Positions 7,749 to 16,035 of a stretch of 64,000 bases of DNA are shown in pieces (positions within the stretch are counted from its first letter, which is position 1; the number at the start of each line of letters is the position of its first letter). The translations under genes and the position numbers were made by a program. The notes beneath the pieces were generated by a model. It was not told where the DNA came from and did not search any database. It saw only the letters and a program-made list of their open reading frames with translations. The stretch is from the NCBI RefSeq assembly GCF_000421265.1, contig NZ_ATWN01000001.1:744001-808000 (forward strand), given 5' to 3'. This DNA is from Thalassospira lucentensis MCCC 1A00383 = DSM 14000. Its GTDB lineage: Bacteria > Pseudomonadota > Alphaproteobacteria > Rhodospirillales > Thalassospiraceae.

Positions 7749-10439
7749 CTATTGCGGGTCACGCTGCAAGGGCAGGGTGACTTCAAAGACTTCTTCATCG
7801 GCCAGATACTTGCGGCTAAAGCCCAACTTTTCACACAGTGTCAGCATGCGCCGGTTGTTGGGGAGGACCTGACCAATAAAGGTTTCGGTACCCTTGCGGC
7901 GGCAAAACTCGATCATCTGTTCCATCAATACCCGGCCAAGACCACGCCCCTTGATGTCGGAGCGCACCATCACGGCGTATTCGGCATGTTCGTTGTTCGG
8001 ATCAATCACAACCTGCACCATGCCGTGGATTTGGCCCTTTTCCGGGCCATCGGGTACGATGGCGAGAAACGCCATGTCACGGTCGTAATCAAGCTGTGTC
8101 TGGCGGGCCATTTCGGAATGGGGCAACTCACGCACCGACCCGAAGAAACGGAAATGAATGTCTTCGGGGGTGAGTTTTGACATGAACTCATAGTGCGCCG
8201 GTTCGTCTTCTGGTTTGATCGGACGCAGCAAATAGGTCGTGCCGTCATCAAGCACCAGTTCCTTTTTCAGGTGCCGTGGATAGGGATGAATGGCCAGACG
8301 CTTATCATCGCTGATGACTTTTGGTGTGACCTTAATCCGCGCATCAAGGGCGATGACACCGTCCTTATCAGCGAGCAACGGGTTCATATCAAGTTCGAGG
8401 ACTTCGCCAAGGTGCACCACAAGCTGTGACAGCTTGACCAGCGTCATATAGAGGTCTTCAAGGTTGACCGCCGGGACGTCGCGGTAACCTTTCAGGAGGT
8501 TATAAATCCGTGTGCCTTCAACAAGTTCGCGGGCAAGCTTCATGTTTAACGGTGGCAGAGCCATCGCGCGGTCACGCACGACTTCGACTTCAACCCCACC
8601 ATGACCAAACAGGATCACCGGGCCAAAAATCGGATCGGTGGTCATGCCAACAATCAATTCGCGCGCACCGGATCGCTTGACCATTTCCTGTACGGTAAAG
8701 CCGCGAACCCGCGCGGTCGGGAAGGTCTTTTCAACGGTACGCAGCATTTTGGTCGCCGCGGTTTTAACCTCGTCACTGCTGTCAAGGTTGAGCGCCACAC
8801 CCCCGATATCTGATTTATGGCTGATGTCATCTGACAGGATTTTAAGGGCAACCGGGTAGCCAATGTCGTCGGCCGTTTTGACAGCATCTTCGACAGAGGT
8901 GGCCGCGAGTGTTTTAACCGTTGGGATGCCGTAGCATTCCAAGACAGCCTTGGCTTCGGGTTCGGTCAGCATGTCGCGCCCGGCGTGAATGGCGGCATGA
9001 ATGATTTGCCGGGCCTTGTCGATTTGCGGGGTAAAGTCGCGCGGCATCGAGGGCGGCGTTTCCATCAGCAGGTCTTGCAGTTTGCGGTAATTGACCATGT
9101 GCTGGAAGGCGGCGACGGCATTTTCCGGCGTGCGATATGTTGGAATGCCCGCGGCATAGAACATGTTGCGGGCTTCGGCGACGGTGGCTTCGCCGACCCA
9201 GTTGGTCAGAATGTTTTTCTTGCTGGTTTTAATAACGTCAATTACGCCCTGCGCGACTTCCACCGGATCGGTAATCGCGGTTGGGGCATGCATGACCAAA
9301 AGGCTGTCGATGTTGCTGTCTTTTAAAACGCACTCAATTGTTTTGGCATAACGCTCGCCCGGTGCATCCCCAATGATATCGACCGGGTTGGCGTGCGACC
9401 ATGTGCTGGGCAAAACACCATCAAGTGCGGTGATGGTGTCGTCACTCAACTGTGCCAGATGGCCATGGCGTTCAATCAGGGCATCGACGGCCAAAACCCC
9501 GATGCCGCCACCATTGGTGACAATGCCAAGTTTATCGCCCCGGAACGGGCGCATGCGCGACAGTGTCTCGGCGGCTGAGAACATTTCGCTGACGGTGTAA
9601 ACACGCAAGACACCCGCACGCTTGATCGCAGCATCAAACACATCATCCGCCCCGGCCAGCGCGCCCGTATGAGATGCGGCAGCCGCCGCACCCTCGGCAA
9701 AGCGGCCAGACTTGATGCATAGGATCGGCTTGTTGCGGGATGCGGCACGGGCGGCCGAGATAAAGCTTCGGCGTTCATGAATGGATTCGATATAAAGCAT
9801 GATCGCACGGGTTTGTGGATCAGACCCGAGATAGTCGATGACATCGCCAAAATCGACATCGTCGCATTCACCCAAAGATATGAAATGCGAAAAGCCAATG
9901 CCGCGCGCGGCCGCCCAGTCAAGCACAGCGGTACACAGCGCACCGGACTGTGACACAAAGGCGATTTTACCATTTTCAATGCTTTGGTGGCTGAAGCTGG
10001 CGTTTAGACCAATGCCCGGAACCATAAGGCCGAGACAGTTCGGGCCAAGAAGACGCATTTTGCGGCTTGCGGCAATGTCGAGCATTGCCTGTTTGATGCT
10101 GCGCGTCTCATCAAAGGGTTCCGCGCCAAGCCCTGCGGTCAGGACAATTGCCGCAAGGCATCCTTTGTCGGCAAGGCATTCCATCGTTGGCACAACGGCC
10201 TTTGGCGGTACGCAAATAACCGCAAGTTCCGGTGTCACCGGCAGGCTGTTGACATCAGGGTAGGCCAGAACACCGCCAATCGATTGACTGTGCGGATTGA
10301 CCGGCATGATCGGCCCTTTAAACCCACCAGCCAAAAGATTCCGCATCATCACTTGTCCCACAGAATGGGGGCGGTTTGATGCGCCAATGACGGCAACAGA
10401 TTTGGGTTTAAACAAATGGTCGAGGTTGATCGTGCTCAT
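7749..10439 (-). CDS. pat: Pat-type protein: ADP-forming acyl-CoA synthetase fused to GNAT acetyltransferase
   Basis: An 896-aa multidomain protein. It has an N-terminal CoA-binding Rossmann domain (VAVIGASNRPHSVGQ), a succinyl-CoA-ligase-like domain (SQSGALCTAVLDWA, SHTGALAGADDVFDA), an ATP-grasp domain (about 490-710; VALKILSDDISHKSDIGGV) and a C-terminal GNAT domain (about 740-896) with the acetyl-CoA loop KGRGLGRVLM. This order is that of Pat/YfiQ, which acetylates lysines of acyl-CoA synthetases and other enzymes; the synthetase part is usually regulatory. The ATG at 10439 begins directly at the CoA-binding domain. It is monocistronic, ending at a bidirectional terminator. Confidence 0.88.
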   Translation of the reverse strand: MSTINLDHLFKPKSVAVIGASNRPHSVGQVMMRNLLAGGFKGPIMPVNPHSQSIGGVLAYPDVNSLPVTPELAVICVPPKAVVPTMECLADKGCLAAIVLTAGLGAEPFDETRSIKQAMLDIAASRKMRLLGPNCLGLMVPGIGLNASFSHQSIENGKIAFVSQSGALCTAVLDWAAARGIGFSHFISLGECDDVDFGDVIDYLGSDPQTRAIMLYIESIHERRSFISAARAASRNKPILCIKSGRFAEGAAAAASHTGALAGADDVFDAAIKRAGVLRVYTVSEMFSAAETLSRMRPFRGDKLGIVTNGGGIGVLAVDALIERHGHLAQLSDDTITALDGVLPSTWSHANPVDIIGDAPGERYAKTIECVLKDSNIDSLLVMHAPTAITDPVEVAQGVIDVIKTSKKNILTNWVGEATVAEARNMFYAAGIPTYRTPENAVAAFQHMVNYRKLQDLLMETPPSMPRDFTPQIDKARQIIHAAIHAGRDMLTEPEAKAVLECYGIPTVKTLAATSVEDAVKTADDIGYPVALKILSDDISHKSDIGGVALNLDSSDEVKTAATKMLRTVEKTFPTARVRGFTVQEMVKRSGARELIVGMTTDPIFGPVILFGHGGVEVEVVRDRAMALPPLNMKLARELVEGTRIYNLLKGYRDVPAVNLEDLYMTLVKLSQLVVHLGEVLELDMNPLLADKDGVIALDARIKVTPKVISDDKRLAIHPYPRHLKKELVLDDGTTYLLRPIKPEDEPAHYEFMSKLTPEDIHFRFFGSVRELPHSEMARQTQLDYDRDMAFLAIVPDGPEKGQIHGMVQVVIDPNNEHAEYAVMVRSDIKGRGLGRVLMEQMIEFCRRKGTETFIGQVLPNNRRMLTLCEKLGFSRKYLADEEVFEVTLPLQRDPQ

Positions 10440-10658
10440 GGCCGTGTTCCCGCGTTATGTCTGGGGCCGGTTCAGTGCATCCGCCAATGCGTCTATGGTC
10501 GTGACGGCGTTTTGACCGATGCTATTGTTTCAGCTGCGAGAGATTATGTCAGGCCAAATTATATTGATTTGCTTTGCATCAATAAAGCACTGAAGTCACA
10601 AAGTTTTTATGGAGTTGTCACATATCTGTCCGAGCGGGTCAGGTGCTACGTGTGCTCA

Positions 10659-10976
10659 TCAGTGCATATGACCACGATGGCTGTCGTCGTCATAACGTTC
10701 CGATTGCTCGATCCATTGTTCGACTTCATCGGCACTTTGCATCGCCAGTGCGATTTCAAGATCATTTTGAACATGGGCAAGATTGTCAAACATCGGGCAC
10801 CAGCCAAAGGCCTGAATGCGGGGATCGGTATTGGATGAAATCGTAAAGAGTTCACCGTCAATCGGATGAACCATGCCATGAATGACGTCTTGTTCACCGA
10901 TAATCAACCAGCCCTGACTGGCACCAGACAGCGTGCCGAGCTTGACTTCACGCAGTTCAATTTTCACTGTTTTCAT
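10659..10976 (-). CDS. Conserved-looking small protein of unknown function
   Basis: This 105-aa soluble protein begins MKTVKIELREVKLGTL and ends in a His/Asp-rich tail (YDDDSHRGHMH). It contains SGASQGWLIIGEQDVIHGMVHPIDGELFTI and a predicted C-terminal helix (NDLEIALAMQSADEVEQWIEQSE). No family was recognised. The ATG at 10976 is chosen because GGAA lies upstream and the frame before it crosses a terminator and a tRNA gene. It lies 220 bases upstream of pat on the same strand, without clear coupling. Confidence 0.55.
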   Translation of the reverse strand: MKTVKIELREVKLGTLSGASQGWLIIGEQDVIHGMVHPIDGELFTISSNTDPRIQAFGWCPMFDNLAHVQNDLEIALAMQSADEVEQWIEQSERYDDDSHRGHMH

Positions 10977-11012
10977 GGTGATGCGTTCCCGTAAGATCAG
11001 ACGGCTAAAAAC

Positions 11013-11045
11013 AAAAGGGACCGAACATAAAGTTCGGTCCCTTTT
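11013..11045 (-). terminator. Terminator downstream of the first tRNA-Asn
   Basis: A long perfect stem (AAAAGGGACCGAAC/GTTCGGTCCCTTTT, 5-base loop) with a T-rich tail on the minus strand lies just past the CCA end of the tRNA. Confidence 0.85.
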
Positions 11046-11049
11046 TAAT

Positions 11050-11125
11050 TGGCTCCGGCAGCAGGACTCGAACCTGCGACCCAATGATTAACAGTCATTT
11101 GCTCTACCAACTGAGCTATGCCGGA
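11050..11125 (-). tRNA. tRNA-Asn (GTT), copy 1
   Basis: A 76-nt cloverleaf on the minus strand. The acceptor stem is TCCGGCA/TGCCGGA, the discriminator is G and CCA is encoded. The D-arm is AGCTCAGTTGGTAGAGC, the anticodon loop carries GTT, and the T-arm contains GGTTCGAGTCC. It decodes Asn codons AAC and AAT. It is identical to the copy at 11577-11652 and followed by its own terminator. Confidence 0.95.
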
Positions 11126-11576
11126 TCAGGTACTCACCCCGTTTCAAGCGCGTGGCAGGTGTATAATCAAACGACCCAAACCCTGCAAGACCTTTTTTAC
11201 GAAAAAAGGGCCAATTCTTTGTCTTTTTGCGATTCTTCACCCCTATGACGCGCCGGGGTTAATCCGCTGACATTTATATGTCGAAATATGGTTGAAACCA
11301 ATTAAGGAGGCGATGGCGCGACATCGTATTAACGATGGCACTTAAGGCTGTTTTTGCCTGAAGGAAGTGCTGTTAAGCACGTACCCTATGAATGCGGTGC
11401 CAAAGGCCGGGCATCGGCCCACTGTAGTTCAATTTGATCAAACCTGAATGTATAACTCACGGGGATATGCAGCACACATGCGCACGAACAAAGTCGGGTA
11501 GGGTGTGTTTTGAAACAGCAAAGCGCTGTTTTGGTCCAGAATGCAAAAAACCCCGGAACAAAGTTCCAGGGTTTTT
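11126..11576. other. Gene-free spacer between the tRNA-Asn copies with possible structured RNA
   Basis: No convincing protein gene lies in this 450-base stretch; open frames here read through the tRNAs. Bases 11300-11420 on the plus strand can form several nested hairpins: CATCGT/ACGATG around 11322-11337, GCACTT/AAGTGC enclosing AGGC/GCCT at about 11338-11370, GTGCT/AGCAC near 11367-11380 and GGCC/GGCC near 11405-11419. An AGGAGG at 11305 is only two bases from an ATG for a ten-codon frame, too close to be a normal ribosome site. Confidence 0.3.
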
Positions 11577-11577
11577 T
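11545..11577 (-). terminator. Terminator downstream of the second tRNA-Asn
   Basis: The hairpin is AAAAAACCC(C)GGAAC/GTTCC(A)GGGTTTTTT with a 3-base loop and one mismatch. It abuts the CCA end of the tRNA and gives a T run on the minus strand. Confidence 0.85.
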
Positions 11578-11652
11578 GGCTCCGGCAGCAGGACTCGAAC
11601 CTGCGACCCAATGATTAACAGTCATTTGCTCTACCAACTGAGCTATGCCGGA
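11577..11652 (-). tRNA. tRNA-Asn (GTT), copy 2
   Basis: Same 76-nt sequence as the copy at 11050-11125, including the encoded CCA. It lies 4 bases downstream of tRNA-Cys on the minus strand, so the two are probably one transcript ending at the hairpin at 11545. Confidence 0.95.
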
Positions 11653-11656
11653 TCAG

Positions 11657-11730
11657 TGGAGGCGCGAGCCGGAATCGAACCGGCGTGCAAGGATTTGCAG
11701 TCCTCTGCGTAACCACTCCGCCATCGCGCC
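11657..11730 (-). tRNA. tRNA-Cys (GCA)
   Basis: A 74-nt cloverleaf on the minus strand: acceptor GGCGCGA/TCGCGCC with T discriminator and encoded CCA, anticodon GCA in the loop CTGCAAA, and T-arm GGTTCGATTCC. It is upstream of tRNA-Asn copy 2 in the same likely transcript. Confidence 0.95.
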
Positions 11731-11830
11731 TTAGCGTTGGCTGGCCGGTGTATAGCCCCATCGAATACGACCCGTCAAGCACCCAATTCCAGATTTTTCG
11801 ACCAGCGTGTTGATTTCATGCTCAAAACAG

Positions 11831-11863
11831 AAAAAAGCGCCCGGAAAGCAATCCCGGGCGCCT
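11831..11863 (-). terminator. Terminator of the chemoreceptor gene
   Basis: A GC-rich stem GCGCCCGG/CCGGGCGC followed by a T6 run on the minus strand, 40 bases past the stop of the gene starting at 14344. Confidence 0.85.
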
Positions 11864-11899
11864 TGAATGACATCGTCATCGTTGTTGGCGATTGCGTGT

Positions 11900-14344
11900 T
11901 TATTTTTCCGTGCTGCTGCCAAAACGTTGCTTTAGCCATGGGGCGAGCTTGTCTTCGCGGTCTTTGCTTGGCGCGAAATCAAGGTTGGCAATCGTATCAA
12001 GAACGTTTTCAGCTTCGAACGGAAGGGTGACATTCGGGCCGTCGATTTTGATCTGACCTTTCGCGCCTTGCGGGATCGTTTCAGCCAGACTGACTTTTGT
12101 CCCACCGTTGGAAAGATCGATTGTCTGACCTTTAATGGACTTACTGCCAACGGTCACTGTAACGGCAAGCTGAACATCGAACCGCGGGTCTTGACGACGG
12201 TTAACTTCCGGCGTTGCCGTGCGTACGATTCGAACAAGTGTTTCACGAAGTTCGGCGATGCTTTCTTCGACTTCCTCGGCAATCTTGTTCATTTGTGCTG
12301 CACGTTTGAGGTTTTCCTGGGCTTCGCTTGCGACGTGCCCAATCTTTTCGGTTACCTCGTTGGAGGCTTCGGCGGTCTGGACAACGTTGCGCGCAATTTC
12401 CTGGGTTGCATCATCTTGCTGACGCACATTAATCGCGACGTTTGAGGCAACCTCATCAACCCGGCGGATGCTTGCCGTCATTTGCTGAACTGTAGAGACA
12501 ACAGATCCGGTGACATTCTGAATTTCACCCAGCTGACGGGTGATTTCATCGGTTGACTTGGCTGTTTGATTGGCAAGGTTTTTGACTTCCTGGGCAACCA
12601 CGGCAAAACCCTTGCCGGCGTCACCGGCGCGGGCCGCTTCGATCGTTGCGTTCAGCGCAAGCAGATTGGTTTGTGCCGCGATATCACCGATAAGCTCGGC
12701 AACCTCACCAATGCGGTCAACACTGTCTTTGAGTGAGCTTACTGTTTGTTCGGCACTTTCACCCGCCGCGTTGGCCTCTGCGGTAAGGGATGTTGCTTCT
12801 TCGATCTGGCGGGTGATTTCGCGGATGGATGCGGCGAGTTCTTCGGACGCGCCTGATACAGTTTCCGCGTTCGCCAGTGCTTCGTGGGCTGCTGCGGCAA
12901 CACTTTCAGAGTTTGCCGATACTTTTTCTGACGATCCGGCCATCTGACCTGCGGATTCATTCAGGCGCTGGGTTTGGTCGATAATGGCCTGTACGACTTT
13001 TTGCAGTTCTTTTTCAACTGTTTCAGCAAGACCGCGCAAGGCGCCAACCCGCTGGGTGGCTGCTTTGCTTTCATTTTCTTCACGTTCGAGTTTTGCATAG
13101 CAAAGTTTGGCGTGCAGCGCGCGCAGTTGCTGTGTGACAGGTTTAAAATCGGTCACGGTCGGGAGATCAATCAGATGAGAGGTATCTGTTCGGGCAATGG
13201 CATCGAAATGTACTTCCATTGCTTCGAGCGGCTGGCGAAGCTTTCTGATTAACCATGCACCATAAATGACAGCCAGCGCAATTGCGAAGCAGACCAATAC
13301 GAGTTGCAGAACCACAGTAAAGACGAACTGTTCTCCAGCATCGTCAACGTTGGTTGAGGCAATATCGTTTTGCAGAATTGACAGGTTACCGATCAGTTCC
13401 GTTAGCGGATCAATTTTTTGATAGAGTTCGTCCTTCACCAGTGCATCAAGAGCTGTTGTGTCCTTGTCTTCAAAAATACCGCGCAGACGGGCAATCAATT
13501 CATCCGCGACGGGGAGCATCTGTTTGATGTCGTTAACGATCGGGGCTTCGGTAGGGCCAAGATCGTGGGCAAGATATTTATCAAGGTTTTCCTTGATGCG
13601 GTTTTCAGCCAGATCAAGGCTTTCAATGCCTTCTTGCCAAGTGAAGTTGCCGTTTCGAACCTTATGAGAGGCATCGACGACAAAAACAGCATAGTCATCC
13701 GATATCTGTTTGAGCATGTTCAGCGGACGAATACGATCACTGTATAAGCTTTCCAGTGACTGTTCCGTTTTATACTCACCCCAGATGCCATATCCGCCAA
13801 TCACTGCAATGAGTAAAACCATGGTGCCGAACGCCAAGGTCAGACTTCCTTTGATGCCAGCAAAGAATGTCTTGAACCGCGCTGCGGGGCCGGTTTCAAC
13901 AATTTCACCTTGTTCAAGGCCGATGTTCTGTGCCGTGCCGTTGCGCAAGTCTGCATAGACTTGTTCAGCGCGTTTCTTGTCGGCTTCGGATGGTTTGGTC
14001 CGGATTGACACGTAACCCGAGACAGCACCATTTTCGATCATTGGGGTAACGTTGGCGCGGACCCAGTAATGGTCGCCATTTTTTGATCGGTTTTTGACGA
14101 GGCCCTGCCAGGGAAGGCCGGACTTGATGGTTTCCCAAAGGTTAGCGAATGCCTCTTTGGGCATGTCGCGATGGCGAACAGTGTTGTGTGGTGCGCCAAT
14201 AAGTTCGTCTTCGTCAAAGCCGCTGATATCAACAAATGGTTTATTCGCAAATTGGATGCGACCGCCTGTATCTGTACCCGAAACAAGGATATCCTTGTCT
14301 TTCATCAGGACTTCGCGGTTTGTCACCTGCCCATTGTCACGCAT
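11900..14344 (-). CDS. Methyl-accepting chemotaxis protein with Aer-type PAS and C-terminal PilZ domain
   Basis: An 814-aa chemoreceptor. Residues 15-125 are a cytoplasmic PAS domain of the Aer redox-sensor type ([29 protein letters not shown]). TM1 is at about 168-188, a periplasmic helical bundle follows, and TM2 is at about 335-355. A HAMP-like region leads to the signalling hairpin with the conserved [15 protein letters not shown] tip. The last 100 residues form a PilZ domain with both c-di-GMP motifs, RQDPR (RxxxR) and DLSNGG (DxSxxG). The ATG at 14344 has GGGGG upstream. The layout suggests energy taxis modulated by c-di-GMP. No che genes are adjacent. Confidence 0.9.
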   Translation of the reverse strand: MRDNGQVTNREVLMKDKDILVSGTDTGGRIQFANKPFVDISGFDEDELIGAPHNTVRHRDMPKEAFANLWETIKSGLPWQGLVKNRSKNGDHYWVRANVTPMIENGAVSGYVSIRTKPSEADKKRAEQVYADLRNGTAQNIGLEQGEIVETGPAARFKTFFAGIKGSLTLAFGTMVLLIAVIGGYGIWGEYKTEQSLESLYSDRIRPLNMLKQISDDYAVFVVDASHKVRNGNFTWQEGIESLDLAENRIKENLDKYLAHDLGPTEAPIVNDIKQMLPVADELIARLRGIFEDKDTTALDALVKDELYQKIDPLTELIGNLSILQNDIASTNVDDAGEQFVFTVVLQLVLVCFAIALAVIYGAWLIRKLRQPLEAMEVHFDAIARTDTSHLIDLPTVTDFKPVTQQLRALHAKLCYAKLEREENESKAATQRVGALRGLAETVEKELQKVVQAIIDQTQRLNESAGQMAGSSEKVSANSESVAAAAHEALANAETVSGASEELAASIREITRQIEEATSLTAEANAAGESAEQTVSSLKDSVDRIGEVAELIGDIAAQTNLLALNATIEAARAGDAGKGFAVVAQEVKNLANQTAKSTDEITRQLGEIQNVTGSVVSTVQQMTASIRRVDEVASNVAINVRQQDDATQEIARNVVQTAEASNEVTEKIGHVASEAQENLKRAAQMNKIAEEVEESIAELRETLVRIVRTATPEVNRRQDPRFDVQLAVTVTVGSKSIKGQTIDLSNGGTKVSLAETIPQGAKGQIKIDGPNVTLPFEAENVLDTIANLDFAPSKDREDKLAPWLKQRFGSSTEK

Positions 14345-14845
14345 GGTGTGGATGCCCCCTACAAAAATTATCAAGCGTCCCAACGGCACATCGTGGGAAA
14401 CGTGATTGTGTCGTCGTTTGGCTGCTGTCACCAAACCTTGATTGGTATGGTGGTCAGTATATAATTACTATACTAACGGTTATTTTTATCAAGTGTAAGA
14501 TCAGTTGCAAATTGTCATGTTGTTGCACGCAAATCGCTTTACAAGTCTGACATTCCTATATTTTGCAGCAAAACCGATGTGATTGAAGTTGGATGTAGGC
14601 CGCCAAAATTTCGAAATTTCGGCATCGGCTAAATTTTCGAAATTTGATGGGGTTGAATGCATGTTAGGCGCGCCGCGACGTACGTATATTGTGGTTTTTA
14701 TTGCGCAATCGCTGCTTTGCCATTGATCGGATGTTGTCAGGTGCTTATGTGCTGACTATAAACAGGGCAATGATCGCAAGCGGCTTTGGGGACGATAAAG
14801 ACGGTTGCGGTGTTTTTCTCGCGAGAATTTTCAGGTCAGATAAAC
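14345..14845. promoter_or_regulatory. Divergent regulatory region with tandem palindromes
   Basis: This 501-base gap separates the chemoreceptor from the methyltransferase-tolC group. Bases 14606-14619 are a perfect 14-bp palindrome, AAATTTCGAAATTT. A near copy (AAATTTTCGAAATTT, 14631-14645) lies with its centre 26 bases further. They look like an operator pair for a dimeric repressor. No gene or RNA was recognised in the rest, which is AT-rich near 14460-14560. Confidence 0.4.
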
Positions 14846-15499
14846 ATGGATTACCAAATCGCGCGCCATAACATGGTGGAAAATCAGGTTCGGACCAACA
14901 AGGTCACCGATCCCTTGGTCATTGCTGCGATGGAGGAAGTTCCTCGCGAACTGTTCCTGCCCGAAGCAAAACGCGGCGTTGCTTATGTCGACGAAGATAT
15001 TGCCGTTGGCCGCGGTCGTTATGCAATGGAGCCGATGGTTATCGCGCGCCTGATGCAGTGTGCCGAAATTGCCGAGACGGATGTCGCCCTTATTATTGGT
15101 GCAGGCTACGGTTATGGCGCGGCACTTCTTTCACGTGTCGCAGAAACGGTTGTTGCTGTTGAAAGCGACAAGGATATGACCGCTTCGGCCGAGGCGACCT
15201 TCCAGAGTGCCAACTATGACAATGTCATTGTTGTCGAAGGCGATCTGGCTGCAGGGTACCCTAAGCAGGCACCTTATAACGTGATCGTGTTTGACGGTGC
15301 GGTAACGGAAGTTCCAGCAGGCGTTCTTGAGCAGGTTTCAGAAGGCGGTCGTCTTCTGGCGGTTGTGCGCGCCGAAGGAAAAGTCGGGATTGCGCGTCTT
15401 TATGAGCGCGAGAACGGTGTTATTGGTCATCGTGATTTGTTTGATGCCAACATCCCGTATCTTCCGGGATTTGAGCCGACCGAGAGCTTTGTGTTCTAA
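14846..15499 (+). CDS. Protein-L-isoaspartate O-methyltransferase family protein upstream of tolC
   Basis: A 217-aa SAM-dependent methyltransferase-fold protein. The N-terminus (ARHNMVENQVRTNKV, VPRELFLPE, YVDEDIAV) is that of the PCMT family. The SAM loop, normally EIGTGSGYQ, reads IIGAGYGYGAA, so SAM binding may be altered; VVEGD and PYNVIVFDGAV follow. The ATG at 14846 is chosen because the family's N-terminal motif begins right after it. A more canonical pcm lies at 39202-39855. This variant is often found next to the tolC homologue in alphaproteobacteria. Substrate unknown. Confidence 0.75.
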   Translation: MDYQIARHNMVENQVRTNKVTDPLVIAAMEEVPRELFLPEAKRGVAYVDEDIAVGRGRYAMEPMVIARLMQCAEIAETDVALIIGAGYGYGAALLSRVAETVVAVESDKDMTASAEATFQSANYDNVIVVEGDLAAGYPKQAPYNVIVFDGAVTEVPAGVLEQVSEGGRLLAVVRAEGKVGIARLYERENGVIGHRDLFDANIPYLPGFEPTESFVF

Positions 15500-15512
15500 T
15501 TTGATATTCGGA

Positions 15513-15542
15513 ATGCCCGGCTTTGGTCGGGCATCTCTTTTT
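15513..15542 (+). terminator. Rho-independent terminator after the methyltransferase gene
   Basis: Stem ATGCCCG/CGGGCAT with an 8-base loop, followed by CTCTTTTT. Confidence 0.8.
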
Positions 15543-15567
15543 GCGTATGTACAACAGGTTGTCGTAA

Positions 15568-15891
15568 ATGGTCCGAGACATAAGTTGTCGTGAACTTGCT
15601 GCCAGCCTTTCGGGTGAACAGCCTTTGGACGTGTTGGATGTACGTGAAGAGTGGGAAGTTGAAATTTGCATGATTGACCGTGCCCGGCATATTCCACTAT
15701 CGGAGTTGCAGGTCAGGGTCGGGGAGTTGTCGCCAGAAAAACCACTGGCGGTGATTTGTCATCATGGCGTTCGCAGTCGCCATGCAGGCATGCTCCTTGA
15801 AGAATGTGGATTTAAAGATGTTTTTAATGTTAGTGGCGGTATAGATATCTGGGCGCTTGAAGTAGAGCCGGATATGACACGCTACGATTGA
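15568..15891 (+). CDS. Rhodanese-like sulfurtransferase
   Basis: A single-domain rhodanese of 107 aa without a signal peptide, so cytoplasmic. It has LDVREEWE, the acidic strand AVICHHGVRS with the active-site cysteine (about residue 64) that carries the persulfide, and the C-terminal VSGGIDIW segment. GlpE/PspE-like proteins of this size transfer sulfur from thiosulfate or similar donors; the acceptor is unknown. It sits between terminators, so it is probably its own transcript or partial read-through from upstream. Confidence 0.88.
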   Translation: MVRDISCRELAASLSGEQPLDVLDVREEWEVEICMIDRARHIPLSELQVRVGELSPEKPLAVICHHGVRSRHAGMLLEECGFKDVFNVSGGIDIWALEVEPDMTRYD

Positions 15892-15908
15892 TGGTCGTGA
15901 CGACGGAA

Positions 15909-15950
15909 AAAAGAGGCAAAATACTTTTTTTGGGTACAAGCGCCTCTTTT
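15909..15950 (+). terminator. Probable terminator after the rhodanese gene
   Basis: AAAAGAGGC pairs exactly with GCCTCTTTT across a loop of about 24 bases and ends in a T4 run, upstream of the tolC homologue. Confidence 0.6.
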
Positions 15951-16035
15951 GTTGGAAATTTTTCGTTCCGTCGTTACCATACGTGAAACTGCGCCGGGGT
16001 CGGGACTTGGTGTTGGATTTTACAAGGGTAGATAA

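Noticed and set aside
10977-11084. N-terminal extension of the 105-aa protein starting MGRRFESCC
   Set aside because: It reads through a terminator and the tRNA-Asn gene; GRRFESC-type peptides are the usual false translation of tRNA T-arms.
11386-11712. Open frames on both strands over the second tRNA-Asn and tRNA-Cys
   Set aside because: They are made of tRNA and terminator sequence (GSGSRTRTCD-type reading) and have no ribosome site.
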